Positions 8,617 through 17,835 of a stretch of 64,000 nucleotides of DNA are shown here, piece after piece. Under the pieces are notes generated by a model, which had not been told where the DNA came from, made no database searches, and saw only the letters and a list, made by a program, of their open reading frames with translations. This stretch comes from Cytobacillus horneckiae (GTDB lineage Bacteria; Bacillota; Bacilli; Bacillales; Cytobacillaceae), in assembly GCF_002835735.1 (NCBI RefSeq), contig NZ_PISD01000034.1, positions 55,762-119,761 on the forward strand, given 5' to 3'. The position numbers and the translations under genes were made by a program. Within the stretch, counting starts at the first letter, position 1, and every line of letters starts with the position of its first letter.

Positions 8617-8704
8617 ATTAACGAAAATATTTGTATTGTTTAAAGATATTTTATCAGTATGAAAGTTTAAAAGTCAATGTTAATTAGTTAATTTTTCCTT
8701 ATCT

Positions 8705-10015
8705 CTAACTTGCCTTCCCCCGCTTAACCGGCAGCTCTTCATATGCTGACCAATTGACGATTTTTTCTAAAATAATAGAAATGATGACTCCCATAATCAG
8801 GCCGTTTGAAACAAAAGGCTGCAGTAAAATCGGCAGTTCCGAAAATACAGCCGGGGATATATTCATAATACTTATCCCCATCAGTACTGGTGCGGCTAGC
8901 CTGAAAATCGTATTCGAGTTAAACTCCCTGCCATTCAGACTGCTAAAAGCAGTTCCAAATAACTGCATGTAAGCAATGAATAACACCGCATTTCCTACTG
9001 TTACAGGCATCATTGACAGGAAAGCGCCAAGCACTGGAATCAACCCTATTATAGTTAATAGTGCACCGCCAATAAAGAACGGTTTGCGGTCATAAATACG
9101 CGTGCTTTGTAAAAAGCCAATGGATGAGGTAAACGGTGTATATGGCACAAGACCAAATCCTGTACCAATAATCGAGAAAAAGGATGTTATAAGCATCGAG
9201 CTTCGAAAATCCTTTTTATTTGCCTTACGCTGAAGCAATTTTTCCGCTGAAGTAATCGAAGCGAATGTATTGCTCAGATTAAGCAAGACAGCAACGAAAG
9301 TCACGACTACTATCCCCATCTCTAAATTAGGCTGCCCTAATGGGAATAATGTAAATGGAGCCGATTGTGCCATTCCACCTGATTCATTGCCAAACAGCAA
9401 CACATAGCCTGCCCATCCACCTAATAAGCCAATAAGAATGGAAAAGTTGCTAATCACTTGATTTCCTTTTACCTTTAGTACAGCAACTAATAAAGCTAAA
9501 CATAAAGAATATAAGCTTACTTTCGCATCAATCGATCCATTTTCAGTTATCTTTAGCATTCCTTCAAAAAAGATAAATATCAATTGAAAAGTAAGCAAAA
9601 ATAAATAAACCGACATGACCATCGGGTTAAAAATAGATTGCAAGATAGACAGTCCACCGAATACTGCAAGTAGTATCGTGACAACACAGGCTAAAAGAAC
9701 CCCTGTTGCAATTCCTCCGCCAATTGTTTCAAGGCTCATTCCAAGAGCAGAAGCTGAGAGGCCTAAATTAAGGATGACACCCCACAGCAAGCCTGAATGT
9801 CCTTCCATAATCGGGAAACGATGTCCCTTCCATCCTTGCAAAACACAGGCAATTCCAGTAAAAATAAGCGACGCACGAATCATCATTGCCATTATATCTG
9901 CAGGAAGCTGAAAGGCATTTGCAATGGAAATCGGTATAACGACCGTATTCGCAAAAATAAAAAAGACCCATTGAACCGATGAAACCATCGTCAAAGATGA
10001 AAAAAACTTATTCAT
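8705..10015 (-). CDS. NCS2-family nucleobase permease (xanthine/uracil permease-like, YwdJ type)
   Basis: A 436-residue integral membrane protein with about 12-14 hydrophobic segments. It has GHSGLLWG near residue 73 and the region LSNTFASITSAEKLL followed by GTGFGLVPYTPFTSSIGFLQSTRIYDRKP, which corresponds to the QN(I/P)G signature region of NCS2 carriers. It resembles the poorly studied YwdJ branch, so a purine or pyrimidine substrate is only a family guess. It lies between the metQ terminator and the monooxygenase S-box and has no riboswitch of its own that I recognise. A link to the surrounding sulfur genes is not shown. Confidence 0.75.
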   Translation of the reverse strand: MNKFFSSLTMVSSVQWVFFIFANTVVIPISIANAFQLPADIMAMMIRASLIFTGIACVLQGWKGHRFPIMEGHSGLLWGVILNLGLSASALGMSLETIGGGIATGVLLACVVTILLAVFGGLSILQSIFNPMVMSVYLFLLTFQLIFIFFEGMLKITENGSIDAKVSLYSLCLALLVAVLKVKGNQVISNFSILIGLLGGWAGYVLLFGNESGGMAQSAPFTLFPLGQPNLEMGIVVVTFVAVLLNLSNTFASITSAEKLLQRKANKKDFRSSMLITSFFSIIGTGFGLVPYTPFTSSIGFLQSTRIYDRKPFFIGGALLTIIGLIPVLGAFLSMMPVTVGNAVLFIAYMQLFGTAFSSLNGREFNSNTIFRLAAPVLMGISIMNISPAVFSELPILLQPFVSNGLIMGVIISIILEKIVNWSAYEELPVKRGKAS

Positions 10016-10240
10016 TGCTACACCACTTTCTAATAAGAAAAGCGCTGGGCGACATGCTTATCGTCATACAAACTTTGCTCTTACACCGGTAAGCGATAGC
10101 GTTACTCGAAGTCCCTTATCTGACGGAGAAGACCTGAGTTTGATAGGCGATTTGACTCTTGCGCTGCCCGCGTTTCTACCTTAAAAAATTTTGATAAAAG
10201 CTTAATATGTCCAATACCTAGTATAATCCTTTTTCCCATA
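10016..10240 (-). other. GC-richer leader or decayed intergenic repeat upstream of the NCS2 permease
   Basis: No ORF was found. About 10030-10180 is richer in GC than its surroundings and contains GCGCTGGGCGAC and GCGCTGCCCGCG at its two ends. I recognise no riboswitch class in it. It resembles the degenerate GC-rich intergenic repeats common in Bacillus genomes, but it could be a structured leader of the permease gene. Confidence 0.3.
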
Positions 10241-10242
10241 GA

Positions 10243-10268
10243 AAAAAGCCCCAAAAGATGGAGGCACC
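10243..10268 (-). terminator. Terminator of the metN-to-metQ operon
   Basis: The minus strand reads GCCTCC, a short loop, GGGGC and then six Ts. It lies about 185 bases beyond the metQ stop codon; the stretch between (10270-10452) has no gene I can support. Confidence 0.6.
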
Positions 10269-10452
10269 CTTTTTAGCTATTTTTCTAAAATTAAATATAC
10301 CTATTTTCCCCAAACTGCGGCCGTTTTCTCAACTGACTACCATTTTTAAATTTTCTCCCGTTTTCAGGCATCAGTATTCTTCCACCACTGACTACTTTAT
10401 TGTGACGATGTCCGGCGATTGCGGTCGATTTGTCTTTTTTTCCGTTGACTGC

Positions 10453-11262
10453 TTACTTCATCCATTCAGGCCAAACATAGCCTTCATATTTTTCATCATC
10501 TTCATTAAGTTTTTTAAAAGACTCAGATTGATAGGCTTCAATAATATCTTTTACAAATTGTGCATCCTTATCCTCACCTCTAACAGTTACACCTATCATA
10601 TAATGAGGAGGCGTTTTCTCTAGATACACGGCTTCGCTTAATTTTAACCCTGATGAGATGGCAAAGTTGCCATTGACGAAGGAATAATCAACATCACTCA
10701 TGGCACGGGGCAGTTGTGCAGGCTCCAACGGCTTAATGGTTACTTTAATAATATATTCTTCAATATCTTTTTCAGAGGCTTTTGTCGGATCTACGCCTTC
10801 TTTTAATTTTATCCAGCCTAATTCCTCAAGCATCGCCAGAGCTCTTGCCTGGTTAACAGGATCATTGGAAGTTGCAACTGTATGCCCGTCCTCGACATCA
10901 TCAATCGAACGATGTTTTTCAGAATAGATAGCAATTGGAGCTGTTGGCACTTTTACCGCTTCGTTAATGTCTAACCCTCTAGTTTCGGCAAAGTCCTTCA
11001 TATACAAGCTGTTTTGAAATACGTTTGCATCAATATCTTTTTGGTCGAGTGAAAGATTTGGCTGGATATAGTCTGTGTATTCCACTACTTCTACCTCATA
11101 GCCCTTTTCTTCCAAAATCGGCTTAATCCCTTCAGATACTTGATCACTGTATGGACCCGCCGTTGCACCAATTTTAATCACTTTCTGCTCCTGGCTAGTG
11201 TTGGAACTAGAGCAGCCTGAAATCAACAATATAAGAATAATAGCTAGAAAAATACGTTTCAA
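10453..11262 (-). CDS. metQ: MetQ-type methionine ABC transporter substrate-binding lipoprotein
   Basis: A 269-residue NlpA/MetQ-family lipoprotein. The signal peptide ends in the lipobox LLISGCSS (cysteine near residue 17), followed by IKIGATAGPYSDQV and the family segments YIQPNLSLDQKDIDANVFQN, NDPVNQARALAMLE and DVDYSFVNGNFAI. It would anchor outside the membrane and hand methionine or a related sulfur compound to MetNI. The start is TTG after AGAGGGTTTATCA. It is the last gene of the SAM-riboswitch operon, separated from metN-metI by three acyl-CoA metabolism genes. That insertion raises the question whether the ligand is something other than methionine. Confidence 0.9.
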   Translation of the reverse strand: MKRIFLAIILILLISGCSSSNTSQEQKVIKIGATAGPYSDQVSEGIKPILEEKGYEVEVVEYTDYIQPNLSLDQKDIDANVFQNSLYMKDFAETRGLDINEAVKVPTAPIAIYSEKHRSIDDVEDGHTVATSNDPVNQARALAMLEELGWIKLKEGVDPTKASEKDIEEYIIKVTIKPLEPAQLPRAMSDVDYSFVNGNFAISSGLKLSEAVYLEKTPPHYMIGVTVRGEDKDAQFVKDIIEAYQSESFKKLNEDDEKYEGYVWPEWMK

Positions 11263-11290
11263 TGATAAACCCTCTTTTCTATAAAAATAA

Positions 11291-12502
11291 TTATTGCGGA
11301 TAAGCAGCTAAAGCATTTTTTGCTAAATTATAAATAACGACATCATCCATCGGCGGATTATGAAGCCCTGCTCTGACATCGCGATAATAGCGCTGCAATG
11401 GATTTTTCTGCTGCAGGCTTTGTGCGCCAACAATCCTCATTGCCCAGTCCACTACTTTGTTGGCACTATTGGAAACAATATGCTTTGTTGCTCCCAGCTC
11501 AGAACCGAGCTGATTTCGTTTTTGCGGCTCATTATCCCACCGGTCAGCAATGGAATACAGCATATGCCGGGCTTTCAATAGCTCCAATTCCATTTCACCA
11601 ATTTTGCGCTGAACCTCTGGCACTTCACAAATAGGACCAGGCAAACTATTTGGCTTATATTCAGATGCAAATTTGACGGCATAATTGCGTGCAGCAATGG
11701 CTACTCCGATGAAGCAGGCTGCTGAATGCAGCAGCCAGGCATTCGGAATTTGATAAAAATCCCCGTTCTCTTTCTCTACAAGTCTTTCGCTATCGACTTC
11801 CACCTCAGTTAAAACGAGGTCATCACTTCTTGTTCCCCGCATGCCAAGCATATCCCAGTTCGGTTCAACAGCCACACCTTCAAGCTGATGATCCAGCCAA
11901 AAAATACCGATTTCATTCGTTTCTGGAATCGCCGCCGTGATTAGTGAATAATCTAAGCCAGGAGCCATTGATGCAAACGATTTTCTTCCATTAATTATCC
12001 ATTTACCGCCTTTTTTCACCGCTGTCGTTGCCGGCTTCCCTCCCCGCGTCGGGCTGCCGGTAGCCGCCTCTGTTGCACACCGGTTAATTAGTTTCTTTTC
12101 TTGAATGACGGCATTGCAAAGCTGCTCAAACTGCTCTTCTTTCCATTTCCGTTTCAGGCGAAGATCATAGATGACACCTAAGTGCCAGCCGATGCATAAT
12201 GCCGTTGAGGCATCGCCTTGAGCAATTCTTTCTTGAATAAGTAAATAATCATATAATTTTATTTCTTCGCCGCCATATTCTTTCGGCACGGTTAACGATA
12301 AGTAGCCCGCATCCTTTAATTCTTGGAAATTTTCAAAAGGAAATTGTGCTGTTTCATCAATTCCATGTGCTCTTTTACTAAAGTGATCAGCTAACTCAGC
12401 AGCCTTTTGAAATAATGCTGCCTGCCTATCTGTTTTGATAAAGGGCTTTGTCAGCTGTTCAGCTAGTATACTTTCTTTCGTTTGTGCCGTTGCTGCTGTC
12501 AT
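11291..12502 (-). CDS. Acyl-CoA dehydrogenase-like flavoprotein (YdbM/DszC/SfnB-like)
   Basis: A 403-residue protein with the three-part acyl-CoA dehydrogenase fold: helical N-domain (about 25-130), beta domain with GGKPATTAVKKGGKWIING (about 155-180), and C-terminal helical domain with MRIVGAQSLQ near 365. The usual catalytic-loop motif YEGT is not present; RDVRAGLHNPPMDD stands in that region, closer to DszC-type flavin monooxygenases. B. subtilis YdbM, a CymR-controlled sulfur-regulon member as I recall, is a plausible relative. Its ATG overlaps the stop codon of the acyl-CoA synthetase gene by 4 bases. It could be a dehydrogenase or an oxygenase of a sulfur compound. Confidence 0.83.
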   Translation of the reverse strand: MTAATAQTKESILAEQLTKPFIKTDRQAALFQKAAELADHFSKRAHGIDETAQFPFENFQELKDAGYLSLTVPKEYGGEEIKLYDYLLIQERIAQGDASTALCIGWHLGVIYDLRLKRKWKEEQFEQLCNAVIQEKKLINRCATEAATGSPTRGGKPATTAVKKGGKWIINGRKSFASMAPGLDYSLITAAIPETNEIGIFWLDHQLEGVAVEPNWDMLGMRGTRSDDLVLTEVEVDSERLVEKENGDFYQIPNAWLLHSAACFIGVAIAARNYAVKFASEYKPNSLPGPICEVPEVQRKIGEMELELLKARHMLYSIADRWDNEPQKRNQLGSELGATKHIVSNSANKVVDWAMRIVGAQSLQQKNPLQRYYRDVRAGLHNPPMDDVVIYNLAKNALAAYPQ

Positions 12503-14469
12503 TTCCTTTCCCCCTTTTCTGCAATTTCTGCTAAAGCTCCTTCATTTCTCAATGCAGATGTATCTCCGCGTGCTTCGCCAAGATAAGCTGCACGAATAAC
12601 ACGACGTGCAATCTTATTGCTTTGTGTGTAAGGCAGATCAGATACGATATAAACACCCTTTGGCTGCAAAGCCTTCCCTAGGCTTTTCCCGGCATGCAAG
12701 CGCAGTTCATCCTCTAATTTTTCTTCTGCACAATCCTCATGTAACACAGCAAATACAACAGGTACTTCCCCTTTCAATTCATGTGGTGTGCTTATCACTG
12801 CAGCTTCTTTTACCTTTGGATGTGAGGTTACAGCTGCTTCTATCTCGGATGGACCCACTCTTTTTCCGGCCACTTTAATCGTGTCGTCAGAGCGGCCAAG
12901 CACATACCAAAAGCCGTCTTCATCGACCGCCGCGAAATCACCGTGTGCCCATACACTCTCCCACCTTGACCAATACGATTGCAAATATCGGCCATCATCA
13001 TGCCAAAATGATTTCGTCATCCCTAAAAACGGGGCATGCAAAGTTAAATCACCGACAGTACTTTTTACTTCGTTTCCGCTATCATCAACAATTGCTGCAG
13101 CCATCCCTGGTATCGGGCCATGAAAGCTGCATATTTTAATCGGTTTAATCGGATATGTGCCAAGTATTCCGCCCGAAACCTCGGTTCCACCAGAATAATT
13201 AATAATTGGACAGCGCCCCTTACCTACCTTTTCCAAAAACCATTCCCATGCATCCGGATTCCATGCTTCACCAGTTGATCCTAAAATTCTTAATGAAGGC
13301 AGTTCAGGAACTTCGCTTTCTTTTGCCATCAATGAGCGGATGAGTGTGGGAGAAATGCCGAAAATAGAGATTTGGTGCTTATTTATTAGCTCCCATAAAC
13401 GGTCATTAGTAGGAAAATCAGCACTGCCATTGTATAGAATGATTTCTGCCCCATGAACAGCTGCTCCCAGTGTAAGCCATGGTCCCATCATCCAGCCAAA
13501 GTCCGAAAGCCAAAAGAATGTATCTGTATTTTTTACATCAAAACAAAAATATTGGTCAATAGCCGCTTTTATTGGAAAACCTGTATGTGTATGCACTGTT
13601 CCTTTAGGCTTTCCAGTTGTTCCCGAAGTGTACATAATCATGAATGGATCATCTGCTGCCAGAACCTCTGTTTTTACTGTCTTGTTTTTATACATACTTA
13701 CTAAGTGATGATAGGAAATATCCCTGCTTTCTCTGTATTCAAAGCGAGACTGATTATGGTCTACGATTAGAACATTTTTTATTGCTGGAACAGCATCTGC
13801 AGCTTTGGACGCTTCTTTTATCATATTGATGAATTTGCCTCTGCGCATATAACCATCAGCGGTAATCAATAACTTCGCTTCCCCTTCATTCATCCTTAAA
13901 GCAACTGCATCCGCTCCATATCCTGAAAAGACCGGAATAATAATTGCACCAATTTTTGCACAGGCGAATAGCGAAATGGGCGCTTCAGGAATGGACGGCA
14001 AATAAATTCCGACACGGTCTCCCTTTTTAATTCCGATCGAGTACAAGGCCGAGGCTAGCTCGTTTACTTTTATATTAAAGTCTTGATATGTATATGAGTG
14101 CGTTTTTCCCACCTCATCTTCCCAAGTAAGTGCCTTATTATCACCCCTTCCATTTCTAATATGCTTTTCTATCGTGTAATGCAGTATATTGGTTTTCCCG
14201 CCTGAAAACCATTGTGGAAACGGATAACCTTTTTCAATATTCAATAAATTTACAAAAGGCTCCAGCCACTGAATATCTAGCTCCTGCAGGATTTTTTCAT
14301 AAAACCACTGAGGCTCTTTTAATGATTTCTCATGAAGCTCCTCTATGTCTTTCAAATGGTGATTTCTTAAAAACGATTGAATATTTGCTTGCTGTATCAA
14401 TTTCTCTTCTGGATACCAAACCTTATTTAAGCCACTAATCGATTGAAAAGCATCCATTGCAGATGACAT
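12499..14469 (-). CDS. AMP-forming acyl-CoA synthetase (acetyl-CoA synthetase-like, ANL superfamily)
   Basis: 656 residues from the ATG at 14469, preceded by AGGGGAGTGAAAATC; an in-frame extension to 14529 would run back into the thiolase gene and has no ribosome site. An N-terminal acetyl-CoA-synthetase cap region is followed by the ANL core. The core shows MYTSGTTGKPKGTVHTHTG (about 300), NYSGGTEVSGG (about 425), GRSDDTIKVAGKRVG and the C-terminal catalytic lysine in QSNKIARR. It activates a carboxylic acid to its CoA thioester in the cytoplasm. It sits between the thiolase gene and the dehydrogenase-like gene in a SAM-controlled operon. The substrate is unknown. Confidence 0.88.
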   Translation of the reverse strand: MSSAMDAFQSISGLNKVWYPEEKLIQQANIQSFLRNHHLKDIEELHEKSLKEPQWFYEKILQELDIQWLEPFVNLLNIEKGYPFPQWFSGGKTNILHYTIEKHIRNGRGDNKALTWEDEVGKTHSYTYQDFNIKVNELASALYSIGIKKGDRVGIYLPSIPEAPISLFACAKIGAIIIPVFSGYGADAVALRMNEGEAKLLITADGYMRRGKFINMIKEASKAADAVPAIKNVLIVDHNQSRFEYRESRDISYHHLVSMYKNKTVKTEVLAADDPFMIMYTSGTTGKPKGTVHTHTGFPIKAAIDQYFCFDVKNTDTFFWLSDFGWMMGPWLTLGAAVHGAEIILYNGSADFPTNDRLWELINKHQISIFGISPTLIRSLMAKESEVPELPSLRILGSTGEAWNPDAWEWFLEKVGKGRCPIINYSGGTEVSGGILGTYPIKPIKICSFHGPIPGMAAAIVDDSGNEVKSTVGDLTLHAPFLGMTKSFWHDDGRYLQSYWSRWESVWAHGDFAAVDEDGFWYVLGRSDDTIKVAGKRVGPSEIEAAVTSHPKVKEAAVISTPHELKGEVPVVFAVLHEDCAEEKLEDELRLHAGKSLGKALQPKGVYIVSDLPYTQSNKIARRVIRAAYLGEARGDTSALRNEGALAEIAEKGERK

Positions 14470-14474
14470 GATTT

Positions 14475-15635
14475 TCACTCCCCTGATACTTCTATTATCA
14501 CTGCTGTCCCTTGGCCTCCGCCCCCGCACAGAGTTGCAATGCCCTTGCCTCCACCTCTGCGCTTTAATTCATGAATTAATGTTAGTAATAACCGGAAGCC
14601 CGTGCCCCCAAGCGGATGACCGATGCTAATGGCTCCACCGTTCACATTGACCTTGCTATACGGAATATTAAGCGCTTCGCAGCTGGCGATGGCTACACTT
14701 GCAAAAGCTTCATTGATTTCAAATAAATCGATATCATCCAGTTGCAAACCTGTTTTCTGCAGCACCTTCTTTATTGCCAGTGCAGGCTTGTCATGAAGGG
14801 CTGTATCTGGCCCTGCAATATCCGCATAGCCAAGAATTTTCGCAAGTGGTTTTCTGCCAAGCTTAGCTGCAAGCTCCTCGCTCGCAATAATGCCTCCACT
14901 CGCTCCATCTGACATTTGCGAAGCATTTCCTGCTGTAATTGTGCCATTGTTTAGGAAAACTGGTTTTAACTTTGCCAGACCTTCAAGTGATGAGTTTGGT
15001 CTAATGCCTTCATCCTCTTTCACCACCCCATGTCTTGTTTCAACGGGAACGATTTCCGCTTGCAAATTCCCTTTTTCCGTTGCCTCAAATGCACGCTGCT
15101 GGGATAGCAATGCATATTCATCTTGTATTTCGCGGGAAATTTCCAGTTCTAGGTTTTTTTTATCCGTAAGAATCCCCATAGATTCATCTGATAAAGCACA
15201 CCATAACCCATCATCCAATGTATCTTTAAATGTTTCTTTACCAATCGATATGTTCCTGCGGAGATTAGCAGCATGCGGCGCATTTGTCATGGAATCAAAA
15301 CCGCCGACGATATAAATTTCTCCCTCATTGAGGGAAATTCTGCGCGCAGCATCTGCTACCGCTGCCAGACCAGCCAGGCAGACATTGTTTAAAGTAATCG
15401 CAGGAACAGTTAAACCCACCCCTGCATCCACTGCCACCTTTCGAGCTGGATTTTGCCCTTCTGCAGCTTGAATGACTTGAGCAAGAATGACTCCATCCGC
15501 AGCTTTTGCCTCCGGAACCCGTTCAAGCAGCTCTTTAACTACGATACTACCAAGCTGTTTTGCGGAAAGCTCACTGAGCTTTCCTTTAAATTTTCCATAA
15601 GGGGTTCTTACACCCTCCAGAATCACAGCGCCCAT
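14475..15635 (-). CDS. Thiolase (acetyl-CoA C-acyltransferase family)
   Basis: 386 residues, full length for a thiolase. The nucleophile is C86 in NNVCLAGLAA, the general-base histidine lies in NGGAISIGHPLGGTG, and the second cysteine in LCGGGGQGTAVI near the C-terminus. It should cleave or form 3-ketoacyl-CoA. The start follows GGGGGAATAAGGA; the stop codon lies 5 bases before the synthetase start and the gene follows metI by 13 bases, so all are one transcript. Direct placement after the methionine permease under an S-box is unusual for a beta-oxidation type enzyme. Confidence 0.9.
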   Translation of the reverse strand: MGAVILEGVRTPYGKFKGKLSELSAKQLGSIVVKELLERVPEAKAADGVILAQVIQAAEGQNPARKVAVDAGVGLTVPAITLNNVCLAGLAAVADAARRISLNEGEIYIVGGFDSMTNAPHAANLRRNISIGKETFKDTLDDGLWCALSDESMGILTDKKNLELEISREIQDEYALLSQQRAFEATEKGNLQAEIVPVETRHGVVKEDEGIRPNSSLEGLAKLKPVFLNNGTITAGNASQMSDGASGGIIASEELAAKLGRKPLAKILGYADIAGPDTALHDKPALAIKKVLQKTGLQLDDIDLFEINEAFASVAIASCEALNIPYSKVNVNGGAISIGHPLGGTGFRLLLTLIHELKRRGGGKGIATLCGGGGQGTAVIIEVSGE

Positions 15636-15648
15636 TCCTTATTCCCCC

Positions 15649-16314
15649 TTATCGTTTATCTACGACTCTCGAAATTTTATCTCCGCCAATTTGAATAATT
15701 TGTACAAGCACAACTAAGACGATGACTGTCGTAATCATAATTGTATTATCATAGCGGTAATATCCAAAACGGATCGCTAAATCTCCAATTCCGCCGCCGC
15801 CAATGATTCCTGCCATTGCAGAGTAGCCAATTAAACTGATTGTTGTAATTGTCAAGCCTTGAACTATACCCGGTTTTGCTTCAGGAACAAGGATATCTTT
15901 TATAATCATCCATGGAGAGGCACCTACTGCAACAGCAGATTCAATCACGCCTTTATCGATTTCCCGAAGTGAAGTCTCTACTAATCTTGCAAAAAACGGT
16001 ATCGCTGCAACAGATAATGAAACAGATGCTGCTGTAGGTCCAATCGTTGAACCTGCAATTAGCTTCGTTAAAGGCAAAAGTGCAACAAGCAAGATAATAT
16101 ATGGAATCGAACGGACTAAATTCACAAGCCAGCCAGTAACATGATTGACTACCTTATTTCTTAAAAACAATCCTTCGTCAGTAACAAATAACAGCACGCC
16201 AAGCGGCAATCCTATAATAATGGCTGAAACTAGCGCAACTGCAACCATATAAATCGTTTGTAAAACGGCAGTATTTAATTCAGGCAGCAATGCCTGCAAC
16301 GACTCAAGCAACAT
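15649..16314 (-). CDS. metI: Methionine ABC transporter permease MetI
   Basis: About 221 residues from the ATG at 16314, which follows GGAGGTGGTTGAGC and overlaps the metN coding end by 11 bases. Five or so membrane segments carry the family features LVRSIPYIILLVALLP and the EAA loop VAVGASPWMIIKDILVPEA. It forms the membrane channel of MetNIQ. Its position directly after metN and under the S-box supports the assignment. Confidence 0.93.
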   Translation of the reverse strand: MLLESLQALLPELNTAVLQTIYMVAVALVSAIIIGLPLGVLLFVTDEGLFLRNKVVNHVTGWLVNLVRSIPYIILLVALLPLTKLIAGSTIGPTAASVSLSVAAIPFFARLVETSLREIDKGVIESAVAVGASPWMIIKDILVPEAKPGIVQGLTITTISLIGYSAMAGIIGGGGIGDLAIRFGYYRYDNTIMITTVIVLVVLVQIIQIGGDKISRVVDKR

Positions 16315-17317
16315 GCTCAACCACCTCCAAGTTTTGTGTACGCTCTTCAATATAGGCGATGGCCCTTTCTACTTCTTTATCCTCGCCGGTTAGTTCCATA
16401 ATAAAAATGCCTAAAGGGACATCCTGGATATATTCAATTTTTCCGTGTAATATATTGCCTTTCACATTAAATTGCTGAAACAGATCAGAAACAACTGATT
16501 CTTCAGCAATAGCACCTTTAAATTGAATCTTTATAATCGTCCCTTTTCTGTTTTCAATCAGCTGCTGCGGCAATTCAAATTGCAGTACGCTTGCGATAAA
16601 ATCCTTTGTTAACGGCTGTATCGGATTGGCAAAAATATCATATACAAGACCTTCTTCAATAATTTTCCCATCCTGCATTACAGCTAAGCGATGACAGATT
16701 TCTTTTACAACTTCCATTTCATGTGTAATCAGCACAATCGTCAAACCAAGCTTTCGATTAATCGTCTTTAATAAATTGAGAATTGACTTTGTTGTACTTG
16801 GATCAAGCGCAGACGTCGCTTCATCACAAAGCAGCACTTTTGGATTATTTGCAAGGGCTCTAGCAATACCGACCCGCTGTTTTTGGCCACCGCTTAGCTG
16901 GGCAGGATATTGACTTGATTTATCTGATAATCCCACCAGCTCCAGCAATTCCTTTACTCTGACGTCAATCTCCTTTGGCGTCTTGCCAGCAGCCTTAAGC
17001 GCAAATGCAATATTTTCATAGACTGTTTTCGCACTGGCAAGATAGAAATGCTGAAAAATCATGCCTATTTTTTGCCTTGCTTTCCGGAGCGCTTTCTCAT
17101 TTAAAGTTGTTAAATCAACGCCATCGATTTTCACTTCGCCGGAAGTTGGCTTTTCCAATAAATTCAGACAGCGAATAAGCGAGCTTTTCCCCGCTCCGCT
17201 GTAGCCAATAATACCGTAAATTTCCCCCTCTTTTATTTGTAAAGACACATCATTTACACCGATAACTTCCTTCGCTTTCGAAGAATAAATTTTCACTAAG
17301 CTATTTACCTCAATCAT
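16304..17317 (-). CDS. metN: Methionine ABC transporter ATPase MetN
   Basis: A 337-residue ABC ATPase with Walker A GYSGAGKSS (39-47), signature LSGGQKQR (141-148), Walker B VLLCDEATSALD (161-172) and the C-terminal NIL/ACT-like regulatory domain (about 260-335) that senses methionine in this family. It energises uptake through MetI with MetQ. It is the first gene after the S-box riboswitch, about 195 bases downstream of the riboswitch terminator. Confidence 0.95.
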   Translation of the reverse strand: MIEVNSLVKIYSSKAKEVIGVNDVSLQIKEGEIYGIIGYSGAGKSSLIRCLNLLEKPTSGEVKIDGVDLTTLNEKALRKARQKIGMIFQHFYLASAKTVYENIAFALKAAGKTPKEIDVRVKELLELVGLSDKSSQYPAQLSGGQKQRVGIARALANNPKVLLCDEATSALDPSTTKSILNLLKTINRKLGLTIVLITHEMEVVKEICHRLAVMQDGKIIEEGLVYDIFANPIQPLTKDFIASVLQFELPQQLIENRKGTIIKIQFKGAIAEESVVSDLFQQFNVKGNILHGKIEYIQDVPLGIFIMELTGEDKEVERAIAYIEERTQNLEVVEHVA

Positions 17318-17511
17318 CAGCCCTTATCCTCCTCTTTCCCATCACATTCAGAATATCTAAACCTTTTCAATTATATTTGCACTGCTAGCATTGAATTGGT
17401 TTTTATCACACCAAATTTTATTATTGTTTGTTGCTATTTCATCAAAAGCTTGAATCATTTGTTTTGTCTGGATGCCATATTATTTTATAAACAGTCTAAA
17501 TAAAAAACTAA

Positions 17512-17664
17512 AAAAGCCTCTTTCATTTTGAAAGAGGCTTACGGAATACCGTTATTAAACCTTATCTTTCAGAATGAAATCATTCTGCAGGAATTAGCAC
17601 CGTTCCATAATAGGAGGTTGCCGGACTTCATAGGGCCTGATCCCTCAGTCTCTCTCGATAAGAA
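17512..17664 (-). promoter_or_regulatory. SAM-I (S-box) riboswitch with terminator, upstream of metN operon
   Basis: The aptamer (17561-17662) begins CTTATCGAGAGAGACTGAGG and contains the GGCCCTATGAAGTCCGGCAACC core and GGTGCTAATTCC, closing with GATAAG. The terminator is AAGCCTCTTTC with GAAAGAGGCTT (17514-17540) followed on the minus strand by a T run. About 195 bases of untranslated RNA separate it from metN; I see no further element there (17318-17511). Confidence 0.96.
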
Positions 17665-17701
17665 TATATTTAATTAAATGCGTTTACTTAATATAGAAAA
17701 A

Positions 17702-17730
17702 ATTTTAAAACTAAAATGTACGATTGTCAA
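17702..17730 (-). promoter_or_regulatory. Sigma-A promoter of the metN operon
   Basis: On the minus strand TTGACA (17725-17730), a 17-base spacer and TAAAAT (17702-17707). It lies about 40 bases upstream of the S-box aptamer, a normal arrangement. Confidence 0.7.
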
Positions 17731-17754
17731 CAGTTTTTTAATTTTCAGATTTTT

Positions 17755-17768
17755 AGAGAGCGCTTACA
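17755..17768 (-). promoter_or_regulatory. Candidate cre site upstream of the metN operon promoter
   Basis: The minus strand reads TGTAAGCGCTCTCT, matching the cre consensus at 13 of 14 positions. It lies some 25 bases upstream of the -35 element, a position at which CcpA can activate. Carbon control of a sulfur transporter operon would fit the acyl-CoA genes in it. This is a single-site match, so only moderate support. Confidence 0.4.
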
Positions 17769-17835
17769 TACATGGGACTGCTCATAAATATTTTTGTGCA
17801 GGAAGAGAAATCTCCCCCTCTTTTATTTATCATTC

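Noticed and set aside
10030..10180. A purine or other known riboswitch in front of the NCS2 permease
   Set aside because: The conserved cores of purine, ykkC-type, TPP and c-di-AMP riboswitches could not be found; the region is listed only as an unexplained GC-rich stretch.
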